Notes under the pieces: model-generated
Database searches by the model: none
Told to the model about the DNA's origin: nothing
What the model saw: only the letters and a program-made list of their open reading frames with translations
NCBI GenBank assembly: GCA_016789105.1
Contig: JAEURN010000010.1
Span: forward strand, 172,199-236,198
DNA length: 64,000 nt
Origin: Armatimonadota bacterium
Lineage (GTDB): Bacteria > Armatimonadota > Fimbriimonadia > Fimbriimonadales > Fimbriimonadaceae
Reading direction: 5' to 3'
Position numbers and translations under genes: made by a program
Shown here: positions 45,864 to 53,618 of the stretch, in pieces
Position numbering within the stretch: position 1 is the first letter of the stretch
How the letters are laid out: every line of letters starts with the position of its first letter

Positions 45864-46052
45864 TCAAGAACTTCGTTCCTGCTTCTCAAGGTAGTCCTGA
45901 AGTTGCCGGGCGGAAATCCGCCTGGCTCCTCCAACTTTGAATGACTGGAGCTTTCCTGCCTGAATCGCTTCATACAGGAAGCTCCGCGACAGTGACATGA
46001 GCTTTGCGGCCTCTGCCACCGTGTATGCGAGCTTCTGGTGTTGCTGGTTCAT
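45864..46052 (-). CDS. Excisionase-like helix-turn-helix protein
   Basis: A 62-residue protein with the HTH_17/AlpA-type fold: LAYTVAEAAKLMSLSRSFLY then AIQAGKLQSFKVGGARRIS, where the second part is the wing. Such proteins act as recombination directionality factors (Xis) or small regulators. It is the last gene of the minus-strand run that starts with the TraD-like gene and faces the integrase, as expected for an int/xis pair. Confidence 0.85.
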   Translation of the reverse strand: MNQQHQKLAYTVAEAAKLMSLSRSFLYEAIQAGKLQSFKVGGARRISARQLQDYLEKQERSS

Positions 46053-46067
46053 AGGGTGTCACCGGTA

Positions 46068-46427
46068 TCAATAGAAACCCATGCGCTTGCGGTTGGACCT
46101 TCGGTTCATGACGCGAGTCACATCTGCGGCGTACTTCACGCCGAACAGCTCTTTCCACTGGTACGTGACCTGCTCGTCTTCAAAGTAATCTTCGACTTCG
46201 ATGCCTTGATGTCCCATGTGCGCCCCGATCAGAGCCATCGCCGCCATCGGGTCGTGCGGAGCGAGCGATTTTACGGCCTCGACGATGAGAGCCATCGAGT
46301 ACTGGGCCTCGCTTCTAGCGGTATACCCGTCGCCGTAGGCAAGGGCTTGATCGGAGCGAGCAATGGCGTTCCGAGCCCCATCAAGAAGCTGAGTAACGCT
46401 GGCGGGGAGTGATTGAAGTTCTGCCAT
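46068..46427 (-). CDS. Hypothetical element protein, 119 residues
   Basis: No recognised family. Starts MAELQSLPASVTQLLDGARN and has two amphipathic helical stretches (ARNAIARSDQALAYGDGYTA, SEAQYSMALIVEAVKSL) and a basic C-terminus (RVMNRRSNRKRMGFY), suggesting a helical nucleic-acid-associated protein. Its ATG overlaps the stop of the gene before it (TGATG) and it lies 15 bases before the excisionase-like gene, so it is part of the same operon. Confidence 0.6.
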   Translation of the reverse strand: MAELQSLPASVTQLLDGARNAIARSDQALAYGDGYTARSEAQYSMALIVEAVKSLAPHDPMAAMALIGAHMGHQGIEVEDYFEDEQVTYQWKELFGVKYAADVTRVMNRRSNRKRMGFY

Positions 46428-46705
46428 CAGACGCCGTCCTTGTGGTCTCGTGAGGAGCTGTGTCGAGTTGGGTTGAAGTGCTTCGCGTGCCAGAGCATTA
46501 CGATCAACCCGTTAGTTTCGGGGCACTTAGCGCGAAGACGAAGCACCATGTCGTTGGCAAGAGAGATCGCTTCGCCACGCAACAGCAGAGCACGCTCCTT
46601 GAGACCTTGTTCGTTGAGCTGGTACGAGAGTTGGAGAGCATTGGTCGCTCGGTCCAACCCATCCAGATACCAGAGTGGCAGTTTTGGCATTTTAAGAGTC
46701 TTCAT
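46427..46705 (-). CDS. Hypothetical element protein, 92 residues
   Basis: No recognised family. Predicted mostly helical (LDGLDRATNALQLSYQLNEQ, KERALLLRGEAISLAND), with a C-terminus rich in His, Lys and Asp. The stop overlaps the start of the next gene. It lies 97 bases after the replication-relaxation gene in the same direction. A small accessory protein of transfer or maintenance is the best guess from context. Confidence 0.55.
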   Translation of the reverse strand: MKTLKMPKLPLWYLDGLDRATNALQLSYQLNEQGLKERALLLRGEAISLANDMVLRLRAKCPETNGLIVMLWHAKHFNPTRHSSSRDHKDGV

Positions 46706-46802
46706 TTTCAGTTCTCCAGCTCAGCTGACTGAGCTTCACTACATGAACGATTGTGGAGTTCGGATTTCCAAGTTCTCCACTCGGAATTTTTTTGGCACCA
46801 TC

Positions 46803-47486
46803 TCAGCTCCATCCACCAACCATCGATACACCTGCGGATTCAAAGGTTTTAGCAAGGAAGCCGTATGAGCAGCCAGCGGGTGCAAGCTTTAGGAGCCGCT
46901 CGGCTCTCAGCTTTCCAGTAGTCACGATAAGGAGGTTGAAGTTGTCGAAGCCGTACAGCCGCTTGGTGTGCCCGCCATTCTGAAACTCGTGGTACACGAC
47001 GAACTTCGACGCGAATTTGCTTGGCGAGACATGGCCCATGTCGCATTCAATGAGGACCGGCCCTTTGGGAGTAATCGCCATTCCGTCTGGTCGGACTTCC
47101 AGGGTTTTGCCTGCAACTTCAAAGGTGCGCCAGAGCATGGGTTCGTGCCGCCACTCGGTTGCACCTTTGGAGGTCAGAGCAATGCGAATGTTGGTGACGC
47201 TGAGGGCATGCCTGAGGAATCTGGGAGAGGGCTGACGAGTGGCAATGAGCCTTGCTGTCCGGTCACTCAAGACCTCGGGAGCGTTGACGCCGGGAACGTA
47301 GAGACTGCCACTAAAGTACGGGGTCTCGATCCGCCGGACAATGCCAAGTTCCCGAAGCACCCGGAGCCTTGTGTTAACTCTGGTGATCGAGCCGAACATT
47401 CCTAAAGCTAGGATTTGGTCGCGGCTCAAGACGTGCGAGAGGGCGAGTTCTCTAACAAGATCGGCGTCTCTTGGGGTGATGACCAT
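46803..47486 (-). CDS. Replication-relaxation family protein (Replic_Relax-like)
   Basis: A 227-residue protein. The N-terminal winged helix (TPRDADLVRELALSHVLSRDQ, RVNTRLRVLRELGIVRRIE) and the following nuclease-like region (PDGMAITPKGPVLIECDMGH) match the plasmid replication-relaxation family, thought to act in conjugative mobilisation or plasmid replication. The D..(V)..E(C)D arrangement could be a PD-(D/E)xK-like core. Its ATG overlaps the stop of the TraD-like gene (TGATG), so the pair works together. Confidence 0.75.
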   Translation of the reverse strand: MVITPRDADLVRELALSHVLSRDQILALGMFGSITRVNTRLRVLRELGIVRRIETPYFSGSLYVPGVNAPEVLSDRTARLIATRQPSPRFLRHALSVTNIRIALTSKGATEWRHEPMLWRTFEVAGKTLEVRPDGMAITPKGPVLIECDMGHVSPSKFASKFVVYHEFQNGGHTKRLYGFDNFNLLIVTTGKLRAERLLKLAPAGCSYGFLAKTFESAGVSMVGGWS

Positions 47487-48850
47487 CAGAACCAGTCCTC
47501 TAAGGAGCCGGAATCTTTTGAATCAGTCTTTGGCTTGCTAGGTCGCTTAGCCGGTTCGAGCTTTGCCTGGGCAGCACTCGGTTCAATAGTTACAGGGGAC
47601 TGATAAGGTGCGTTCTCGTGAGATTCATGAATCTTGGAGAGGAAGAGTCGGCCCTCATGATCAAGCACTCCTCCGTTTCCAATTGGAGTGTTTATCTCAA
47701 CCCCAACTAAGGGTTTGTTTCCTTTCTTCACCACGCAGGTTCCAACCGGGAGCTTGGTTAGATCAAGTGCCTTGCGGTCTCCGGTGAGGTCAGCGGACAT
47801 GGTCTGGGCGTCATCCCGCCCGAGCCGGAAAGCCATCTTCAAGCCAACGTTTCCAAGGATAAGCGACCTGAGGCTTGTACCCACTTGGGAGAGTGTCTGG
47901 TGGGCGCAAATCACCGAGAACCCGAACCGCCGCCCTTCGGCAATGATCGAGGAGATGTCTTCGCTGGCGAAGTGGGAGAACTCATCCAGCACCAACAGAA
48001 CAGGGTTTCGTTGGTGCTCGGCCTGACCAACCCTGGAGAACATCGTTTGGGTGAGGCAACCAAGAAACAGTGAGCCAAACATGCGGCCCACGTCAGCGGT
48101 TTCGTCCACTGCGAGGGACACAAGCAATATGCTCCCATCCTGATTTAAGTGATCCGTGAGGTTCACAGGTTTGCGGTCGCTCAAGATCGCCCGGAGTTTG
48201 CGAGTAGCAAACACCCCGGAGAGCTTGTTCATCACCGGCATGGCGAGAGTGGCTCTCCGGTCGTCGCGCATCTCGTGGAAGCGAGTGAGGAACGCTTTCA
48301 CATTCTCCGACTCGGTGTGGTCGATGAGCCAGGCACGATACGCATCGTCGTAGAAGGCGGCTTCAAGCTGAGTGAGCGGTTCACCAGCTTCAGCGAGAGC
48401 TGTCAGGAAGTACCGAAGCGTCTCTTCAAGCTGTACTCCGAACGACTCTGAGCCTGCCTTGACGGTCGCGGCGACGTTGAGGGCTCGCTTGTGCGCAAGT
48501 CCCGCCCCGCCCAAGGGATCGAATCCCATGTGTGGCGACGAGTCGCGTAGGTCAAGGACCTTCACCAGTGAAGGTTCGACCCTCTCAGCGAGCAAACTCA
48601 GTACGTCGTTCACCTGATCCCCTCTGGCATCAATGAGAACCAAGGAGTCGCCTCTCAGAATCGCCCCAGCTATGAGGTGGGTGAGCGCGACTGATTTTCC
48701 ACTGCCCGAGGCTCCAAGCATTAGGCCGTGAACCGCGAGTTCACGCCTCGAAATGCCGTACAGCCGTGTGGCTGGGTGGTCAGCGTAGTTCTGATAGTCA
48801 GCTTCGATCCCGATCCAGTGCTCGGGTCTATTGCTTCCGCTTTCGTGCAT
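47486..48850 (-). CDS. TraD/VirD4/TraG-type DNA-translocating ATPase
   Basis: A 454-residue P-loop ATPase without obvious membrane helices. Walker A is LGASGSGKS near residue 50; Walker B is VLLVLDEFSHFASED; a sensor-like VICAHQTLSQV follows, then the typical GNVGLKMAFRLGRDDA stretch. These fit the HerA/FtsK-related coupling proteins that pump DNA during conjugation (type IV coupling, TraD_N/TraM-recognition class). No relaxase or mating-pair genes are in the window, so the element is mobilisable or the rest lies outside. It is 41 bases downstream of the TPR-CHAT gene. Confidence 0.85.
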   Translation of the reverse strand: MHESGSNRPEHWIGIEADYQNYADHPATRLYGISRRELAVHGLMLGASGSGKSVALTHLIAGAILRGDSLVLIDARGDQVNDVLSLLAERVEPSLVKVLDLRDSSPHMGFDPLGGAGLAHKRALNVAATVKAGSESFGVQLEETLRYFLTALAEAGEPLTQLEAAFYDDAYRAWLIDHTESENVKAFLTRFHEMRDDRRATLAMPVMNKLSGVFATRKLRAILSDRKPVNLTDHLNQDGSILLVSLAVDETADVGRMFGSLFLGCLTQTMFSRVGQAEHQRNPVLLVLDEFSHFASEDISSIIAEGRRFGFSVICAHQTLSQVGTSLRSLILGNVGLKMAFRLGRDDAQTMSADLTGDRKALDLTKLPVGTCVVKKGNKPLVGVEINTPIGNGGVLDHEGRLFLSKIHESHENAPYQSPVTIEPSAAQAKLEPAKRPSKPKTDSKDSGSLEDWF

Positions 48851-48891
48851 GTCGCTAACAAGAACGAACCGACCGGAGACAATTCCAAGTT

Positions 48892-51183
48892 TTAGTTCAG
48901 CCGAACTGTGCTGTCGCCTGCCACTTCAATTTGGCTTACCCTGCTTCCTTTGTCGACTGAGTGCATGTCCATGAGCGCCTCTTCAACGGTCATGCCGGAA
49001 TGCAGAAGCATATAGAGGCTTTCGGCATTCTCCAGCGCCTCCACGTCCCGCACCTTTCGTGGGTAATAGAGCACACACTTTGCTCCCGAGAACAAGAATG
49101 CATTGACTAATGAGACGTGATAGCCGAATGTTGGACGCCGCAGAAATCCGTTGCAACAGGAGAGGAACAGTATATCTACCAACACCTTCTCTCTACAAAT
49201 CATTGCGGGAGACACGTGGCACAGCCCGTTAGAGCCATCTGAGAGCAGCAGTCCATTGCTACCGTGCCTATCGTCTCCGTGCGTAACTATGTGAACTACC
49301 CGAGAGGTGCGGAGCGAATCTAGAAATCTATCAGCGCTTGCCTCGTTTCTCAAGAAAGGTCTGACTTCAAGTAACTCTCCCACACGAGCCGCTTCTTCGC
49401 ATCCGAGGGGCAACTCGTGGAGGCCTACTTTCCTGAACCCGTCAGCAGCAAACACTGAGCTACCCACTCCGGAATCTTCACTCCTGACCCCCTGTGTATA
49501 GCTCCCTGACACCAAACCGACTAGTGATCCTAATGCAGTGAGGACTCCACGCTCATCAGTTAAAACCAGGGTTCCTATCTGCAAACCAGCGAGTTGGTCG
49601 TCGAGATACACTCTGACGCGGCCCAACTTCCTCACGCACCCTAACATTTCGCTCACCCGAAGGAGATCAGAAAGTGACCTAAGAGTTGCTTCGGTTGCCA
49701 TACGATCACCACATCTCACATTGAGCAGATGCTTTCTAAGCTCCGCAGTTAGATGGATGGCAGAAACAGACCAAACACGGCTTCCCATCTTACTACTGTA
49801 AAGATGAACCCAGAACTGGTCCCTGTATACTTTGATTACTAAAGTGCCCTCGCGATATTCGTCCCTCTGAAGCTTTCTACTTAGCAATAACTGCGAGATG
49901 AACTTAAAGTCACTGACTTGAATGCGACTTGAACTCTCTGCTGTACCCGTCTCTACAAATGTGGACTCTACAGACGCGACTATCCACTCCTTGTTGCGAG
50001 GCTCTTCAGTCTCACTCAGCAATTGTGCAATTGATCCAAAACGATCTTCAATCTCAACTGCTCGATGGAGGCTAGAACCGCCGATTAGCAACAGCGCACT
50101 TGAAACTGACTCAAGTAGCTGGTTTAGACGAACAAGTTCGTGCTTGGTTCTCCTACCAATCTTTAAACAAAATCGCCGGACTGTCCTGACGAGCACATCC
50201 AAAAGTGACTCCACGCGAGGCAAGTGTCTTCGAAGTCGCTCTGGCTTACTGTTGCACCAAGTGCACCCCTTCCATAGTTCAAATCGGTCAATATCGCACT
50301 CCTGGCAAACCTGGCCGCCAAGATAGCAATGCGCAAGAATTAGATCGACAAGCGCGGAGAGATCGATAACCTGGTCGGGAACGCCGTCCAAGTGATGAAG
50401 GTAAGTAGCTTCAAGGTCGATTACTCCGTGAAAATTACCAGCACGATACCGAGTTCTAATTTCTAGGCCGATGATCCCCGTTCGCACCAAAGTGTTCGAC
50501 GTCGATTCACCTGACCACTCTTGGAGCGTATGCCACACTCCATGCGGATCGCTGAGATCAAGTTCGACGAGACAAGATGCAGCATTAGCCCATGCCAGGG
50601 GCCGTTTTCCAATCCTTTCCCAAATGCGTAGAGATTGCACAAGTGCACTCTTTGCGGCATTGTGTTCTCCAATCCGAGCATAGCGACTGCCAACGTCGCC
50701 GTAGGCAGCTGCTAAGTTCTCCAGATTGATCTCGTCGCTTCCCAGACCTTTGATGATGTTGAGCTTTTGCCTAGCTAGCCGAAGGTCGGCGGCAAAATCA
50801 TTATTCATGTGTGCCAGCAACATCTTTACAGTTAAGAGGTTGATCTGGACGATCTCATCGGAGCCGAGTTCCCCAAGCCTGGCCTCGCAATCCGTCACGA
50901 GGCTCAAGTCCGAAATGGTAAAGCCCACGATGGCAAGCTCTCGAACTGCGTTCGACTCTTGGACGGGCGAATCCGCATTGCGCACTGCTATTCTGCCGTG
51001 GGCCAGAGCTTCTTCCGTGTATCCAAGCTCGCCGAAGACTCGGACTGCCTCGATATTGATTAGGTGCGAAATCTCAGAACAATTTTGGTCTTTCTTTAGT
51101 AGGACTCGCAAATGTTGCTCGGCCTCATTAAGTTTCCCCGACTGCCTCAACAGTCGAATCGCGGACAACTCTGAATCAATCAA
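48892..51183 (-). CDS. TPR-CHAT caspase-like protease
   Basis: A 763-residue protein, probably the effector of a signalling module. The N-terminal half is made of TPR-like helical pairs (residues about 10-200, such as GELGYTEEALAHGRIAV and YARIGEHNAAKSALVQSL). A zinc-finger-like C293-x2-C296-x10-C307-x2-C310 follows. The C-terminal CHAT domain has the catalytic dyad His635 (VVHIVTHGDD) and Cys677 (ILFLSCCNG). CHAT proteins are caspase/separase-fold peptidases. The start is a TTG overlapping the stop of the 271-residue gene (TTGATTGA), so it is translationally coupled. In type III-E CRISPR, the TPR-CHAT protein Csx29 cuts an inhibitor of a sigma factor; here a sigma-like gene lies two genes upstream. 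Target and trigger unknown. Confidence 0.85.
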   Translation of the reverse strand: MIDSELSAIRLLRQSGKLNEAEQHLRVLLKKDQNCSEISHLINIEAVRVFGELGYTEEALAHGRIAVRNADSPVQESNAVRELAIVGFTISDLSLVTDCEARLGELGSDEIVQINLLTVKMLLAHMNNDFAADLRLARQKLNIIKGLGSDEINLENLAAAYGDVGSRYARIGEHNAAKSALVQSLRIWERIGKRPLAWANAASCLVELDLSDPHGVWHTLQEWSGESTSNTLVRTGIIGLEIRTRYRAGNFHGVIDLEATYLHHLDGVPDQVIDLSALVDLILAHCYLGGQVCQECDIDRFELWKGCTWCNSKPERLRRHLPRVESLLDVLVRTVRRFCLKIGRRTKHELVRLNQLLESVSSALLLIGGSSLHRAVEIEDRFGSIAQLLSETEEPRNKEWIVASVESTFVETGTAESSSRIQVSDFKFISQLLLSRKLQRDEYREGTLVIKVYRDQFWVHLYSSKMGSRVWSVSAIHLTAELRKHLLNVRCGDRMATEATLRSLSDLLRVSEMLGCVRKLGRVRVYLDDQLAGLQIGTLVLTDERGVLTALGSLVGLVSGSYTQGVRSEDSGVGSSVFAADGFRKVGLHELPLGCEEAARVGELLEVRPFLRNEASADRFLDSLRTSRVVHIVTHGDDRHGSNGLLLSDGSNGLCHVSPAMICREKVLVDILFLSCCNGFLRRPTFGYHVSLVNAFLFSGAKCVLYYPRKVRDVEALENAESLYMLLHSGMTVEEALMDMHSVDKGSRVSQIEVAGDSTVRLN

Positions 51184-51991
51184 ATCGCGTGCCGCCGAGC
51201 TCGAGAGTTTCTTTCAAGGCTTGAATCACACCTTGCGCAAACAAATTGTCTGTCGGAAGCCCCTCAAGTTTCGCGAGGGCGACCTCCGGTACTCCAGCCT
51301 CCATCGCGATCTTCAAGATGGGTACTACCGTTTGCGGAGTTAGCTCCAAGTGTCCAATCGAATCGATAGTCTGCGCTGGACAAAAAAACTGAAAAGTTTC
51401 ATCGCGAAGTTCGTTTCCGTCCTTTATGCAGACGGTGGCAGAAAACCCCTGATTATGATCCTTGGGCAAGTCGGGCCAAATATCTAAGGATGCCGGAGGG
51501 TCGTCGAATTGAAGTTCGTGTCCAAAGCTATCTGTAACTTCCAGCGATACGATCACTTCGTCCAATTCTAAAGTTTCAAGTGGCTTTACGCTTTGTCGAA
51601 AATAGGAACGCTCACGGGTATCTCGTGATCCGCGATAGGCTAACTTGCTCGTGGATATGTCTCCAAGCATCTGAACAACGGAAAAATAAACTTGACTCCA
51701 CCCAAAGTCACTCTTTCGCGAGCCTACGTTCTGCTCAAGTAGCTCTGTGCCGAATGCACGTGCAGGTGAGCCAGGTCTAGCCATTGTCCCAAAATATGCA
51801 AGTTCAACGGGAGAATACGCTACTAACTCGCCATTTGAATCCAGAAAATCAAAGAAGTCGTCACGGTTCTCGTGAAGACAGCTTAGGAAAGGTACAAGTA
51901 TTCGATCAGGCATTCCTTGCGGGAAGCCAAAGTCGGTTGAGAGATCGAAGGAGTCGCCTTCTCTTGAAAACGGATACCTATACATGGGCAT
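51176..51991 (-). CDS. Protein of unknown function between sigma-like and TPR-CHAT genes
   Basis: A 271-residue protein without a recognised family. The start ATG at 51991 has GGAGAGG directly upstream and overlaps the end of the sigma-like gene by 14 bases. The N-terminal part (about 1-110) is rich in aromatic and charged residues (FFDFLDSNGELVAYSPVEL). The middle is beta-rich (DEVIVSLEVTDSFGHELQF). The C-terminal 70 residues are helical (PQTVVPILKIAMEAG, NLFAQGVIQALKETLELG). No membrane segment. By its place between a sigma-like protein and a caspase-like protease, it could be the protease substrate or the sigma inhibitor, as Csx30 is in type III-E systems, but there is no sequence evidence of relationship. 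Confidence 0.65.
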   Translation of the reverse strand: MPMYRYPFSREGDSFDLSTDFGFPQGMPDRILVPFLSCLHENRDDFFDFLDSNGELVAYSPVELAYFGTMARPGSPARAFGTELLEQNVGSRKSDFGWSQVYFSVVQMLGDISTSKLAYRGSRDTRERSYFRQSVKPLETLELDEVIVSLEVTDSFGHELQFDDPPASLDIWPDLPKDHNQGFSATVCIKDGNELRDETFQFFCPAQTIDSIGHLELTPQTVVPILKIAMEAGVPEVALAKLEGLPTDNLFAQGVIQALKETLELGGTRFD

Positions 51992-52757
51992 TCCTCTCCA
52001 CGTCTAGTGCTAATGGTTCTAAACATTTCCGACATCTAGCAATCCATTTGCCTTCAGTGGTTGTGGTTGTTCGGAGTATTGCCGCTGACTGTCCTGCTGT
52101 AGCCTCTGTCGCAACAGCAACGCCCTCGAAAAGGAGCGACTGATCCTCTTCTACATGTTTCCGGTCTAGGTTGCATGTCAGATACAGATCGAAGGTCAAG
52201 GCCCAATCAACAGAATAAGTGTTGAGTATCGCAAGATGCTGATGAAAGTCAGGAGAGCGGTTCCCTACAATAGCAATGTATTCAGCGCCGCAAATGTCCG
52301 GAATTGTTCTCAAAAGAAGGGCGTACCAGCCATGCCGAGTCTTTTGGCAAGATTGAGTCCAGATATGGTTTCGTGCTTCTCTTAGAACGCCTTGATCGTC
52401 GATGCGAGCAGTTGTCGGAAGTGTAACGGAATTGATCAGTTCGACGCCGTTCTGATCGATTATCTCCTTTAGCTTTTTTTTCCGCCTGTACTCGTCAATG
52501 AGTAGATTGCAAATGGTGCGTTTGACGATTCCGGGTTGCATTGGAAAAGCACGGTTCTGCAATCGCAAGAACGTTTTTTGCAAAATATCCTCGAAATCGA
52601 CAGTGTGTTGCTGTGGGCACAATTTTCGAGCCAATCCGAGACATTCCGGTTTGCGCAGGTAGTGTCCGAGCTCAATTTCGTTTTGAATTTGCACTTCGCC
52701 CATTGAAAATGACCCAGGCGGACTACCGCATGGGTCGGATCTTACCCCTTGGACCAT
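51978..52757 (-). CDS. Sigma-factor-like protein (ECF region 2) with C-terminal Cys motif
   Basis: A 259-residue protein whose residues about 30-105 match ECF sigma region 2: ARKLCPQQHTVDFEDILQKT then FLRLQ, IVKRTICNLLIDEYRRKKK. A convincing region 4 helix-turn-helix is not seen; the segment near 150-190 (AEYIAIVGNRSPDFHQHLAI) is at best degenerate. The C-terminus has RCRKC (C242, C245), a possible zinc site with an upstream Cys. Its ATG overlaps the stop of the 134-residue gene (TAATG), and its end overlaps the next gene by 14 bases. It may bind RNA polymerase core or act as a decoy; a normal promoter-reading sigma factor is less certain. Confidence 0.72.
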   Translation of the reverse strand: MVQGVRSDPCGSPPGSFSMGEVQIQNEIELGHYLRKPECLGLARKLCPQQHTVDFEDILQKTFLRLQNRAFPMQPGIVKRTICNLLIDEYRRKKKLKEIIDQNGVELINSVTLPTTARIDDQGVLREARNHIWTQSCQKTRHGWYALLLRTIPDICGAEYIAIVGNRSPDFHQHLAILNTYSVDWALTFDLYLTCNLDRKHVEEDQSLLFEGVAVATEATAGQSAAILRTTTTTEGKWIARCRKCLEPLALDVERNAHV

Positions 52758-53161
52758 TATCGCTCGCTGGAAGTGAACAGCCAGGACTTGAGGAGTGCCT
52801 CCAAGTCAGCTTCGAATGAACCTATATCAGGTGTCAAGATTCCGGCTTCTCTTGCCGCCCTGACCTTAGTGCAGGCCTGCTCCACAAGATAGAGCGTTGC
52901 CGGAAGTGTCCCATAGTGTTGAGCATATACTAACTCCATAATCGAACAGCGTCCGATCTTGAAGAAGGTGTTCGACTCGTCCATTTCAACCGCCGTTGCA
53001 ACATGATTGAATATGTAGCAAGCCATGATTCGGTCTGGTATGCAGAGCCTGGAAGCAAATGCAAGCATCCAGTAGTGCTTGTCAGAGGCATGGCGATAGA
53101 AATCAGAGAAGGGCTTGACTCCCACTACTGGGCAATCTGAGGCAGGTTTTTGAGGTTCCAT
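52757..53161 (-). CDS. Hypothetical protein, 134 residues, first gene of the TPR-CHAT operon
   Basis: No family recognised. Mostly helical and fairly Cys-rich (six Cys), for example YWMLAFASRLCIPDRIMACY and MELVYAQHYGTLPATLYLVE. No signal peptide. The ATG lies only about 10 bases past a strong -10 box, so the mRNA would be leaderless or nearly so. The stop overlaps the start of the sigma-like gene. By position it could be a sensor, an anti-sigma factor, or an immunity protein. Confidence 0.6.
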   Translation of the reverse strand: MEPQKPASDCPVVGVKPFSDFYRHASDKHYWMLAFASRLCIPDRIMACYIFNHVATAVEMDESNTFFKIGRCSIMELVYAQHYGTLPATLYLVEQACTKVRAAREAGILTPDIGSFEADLEALLKSWLFTSSER

Positions 53162-53170
53162 TGCCTCTTG

Positions 53171-53203
53171 CGTATATTCTTTGTTCCGACTCCTGTCAAG
53201 AGT
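53171..53203 (-). promoter_or_regulatory. Promoter of the TPR-CHAT operon with overlapping operator
   Basis: Minus strand TTGACA (53194-53199), 17-base spacer, TATACG (53171-53176). The -35 box lies inside a 15-base inverted repeat, ACTCTT-GAC-AGGAGT (53189-53203), which matches the two repeats near the XRE gene with one mismatch. Repressor binding here would cover the -35. Confidence 0.65.
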
Positions 53204-53235
53204 CTGCTCGGTTACTGCATGAGGTGCTTGAAGCT

Positions 53236-53502
53236 CTATTGGCCGCGCAACTTACTTTTGGAAGATTCAACCTGATGGAGTAGCCCCGACGCAGTGGTTT
53301 TCAATGCGATTGCCATGTCCATCAGTGTCGGAATATCGAGGTGCTGAATTCCCTGCTCGACTTTCCACACGAATGCCTGAGTTCGGTCTAGCTTCTTAGC
53401 AAGCTCTCGCTGAGAAAGCCCTTGAGACTCCCGAAGCTCACGCAAGAGCCCGCCCAAGATGGCATGCTCCTCCCGCGCCGCGCTTCGAACCGTTCGTCTC
53501 AA
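53236..53502 (-). CDS. XRE-family helix-turn-helix regulator
   Basis: An 88-residue phage-repressor-like DNA-binding protein starting at TTG. The HTH is clear (LRELRESQGLSQRELAKKLD then RTQAFVWKVEQG), followed by a short C-terminal tail. It lies 75 bases upstream of the first gene of the sigma/TPR-CHAT operon, and matching inverted repeats flank both its own start and that operon's promoter. This suggests it represses both. A Ser/Lys-rich end (ESSKSKLRG) offers no separate sensor domain. Confidence 0.9.
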   Translation of the reverse strand: MRRTVRSAAREEHAILGGLLRELRESQGLSQRELAKKLDRTQAFVWKVEQGIQHLDIPTLMDMAIALKTTASGLLHQVESSKSKLRGQ

Positions 53503-53524
53503 TACTCAAATCCCTTGTCAGCTG

Positions 53525-53568
53525 ACTCTAGGGTAGAGTTGCATGTAAGGTAGACTCTTCCGAAGAGT
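53525..53568. promoter_or_regulatory. Two copies of a 15-base operator (ACTCTW-N3-WAGAGT)
   Basis: ACTCTA-GGG-TAGAGT at 53525-53539 and ACTCTT-CCG-AAGAGT at 53554-53568, both perfect inverted repeats, centres 29 bases apart, lying between the divergent XRE gene and the secreted hydrolase gene. They resemble the operator over the TPR-CHAT promoter. Confidence 0.7.
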
Positions 53569-53618
53569 CATTGTTTGAGCGCGAGCTACCGCTCCGATGA
53601 CTGCCTGGTGAAATCATC

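Noticed and set aside
46038..46412. Plus-strand frame of 124 codons
   Set aside because: Antisense to the operon gene at 46068-46427, which has a stop/start overlap with its neighbour.
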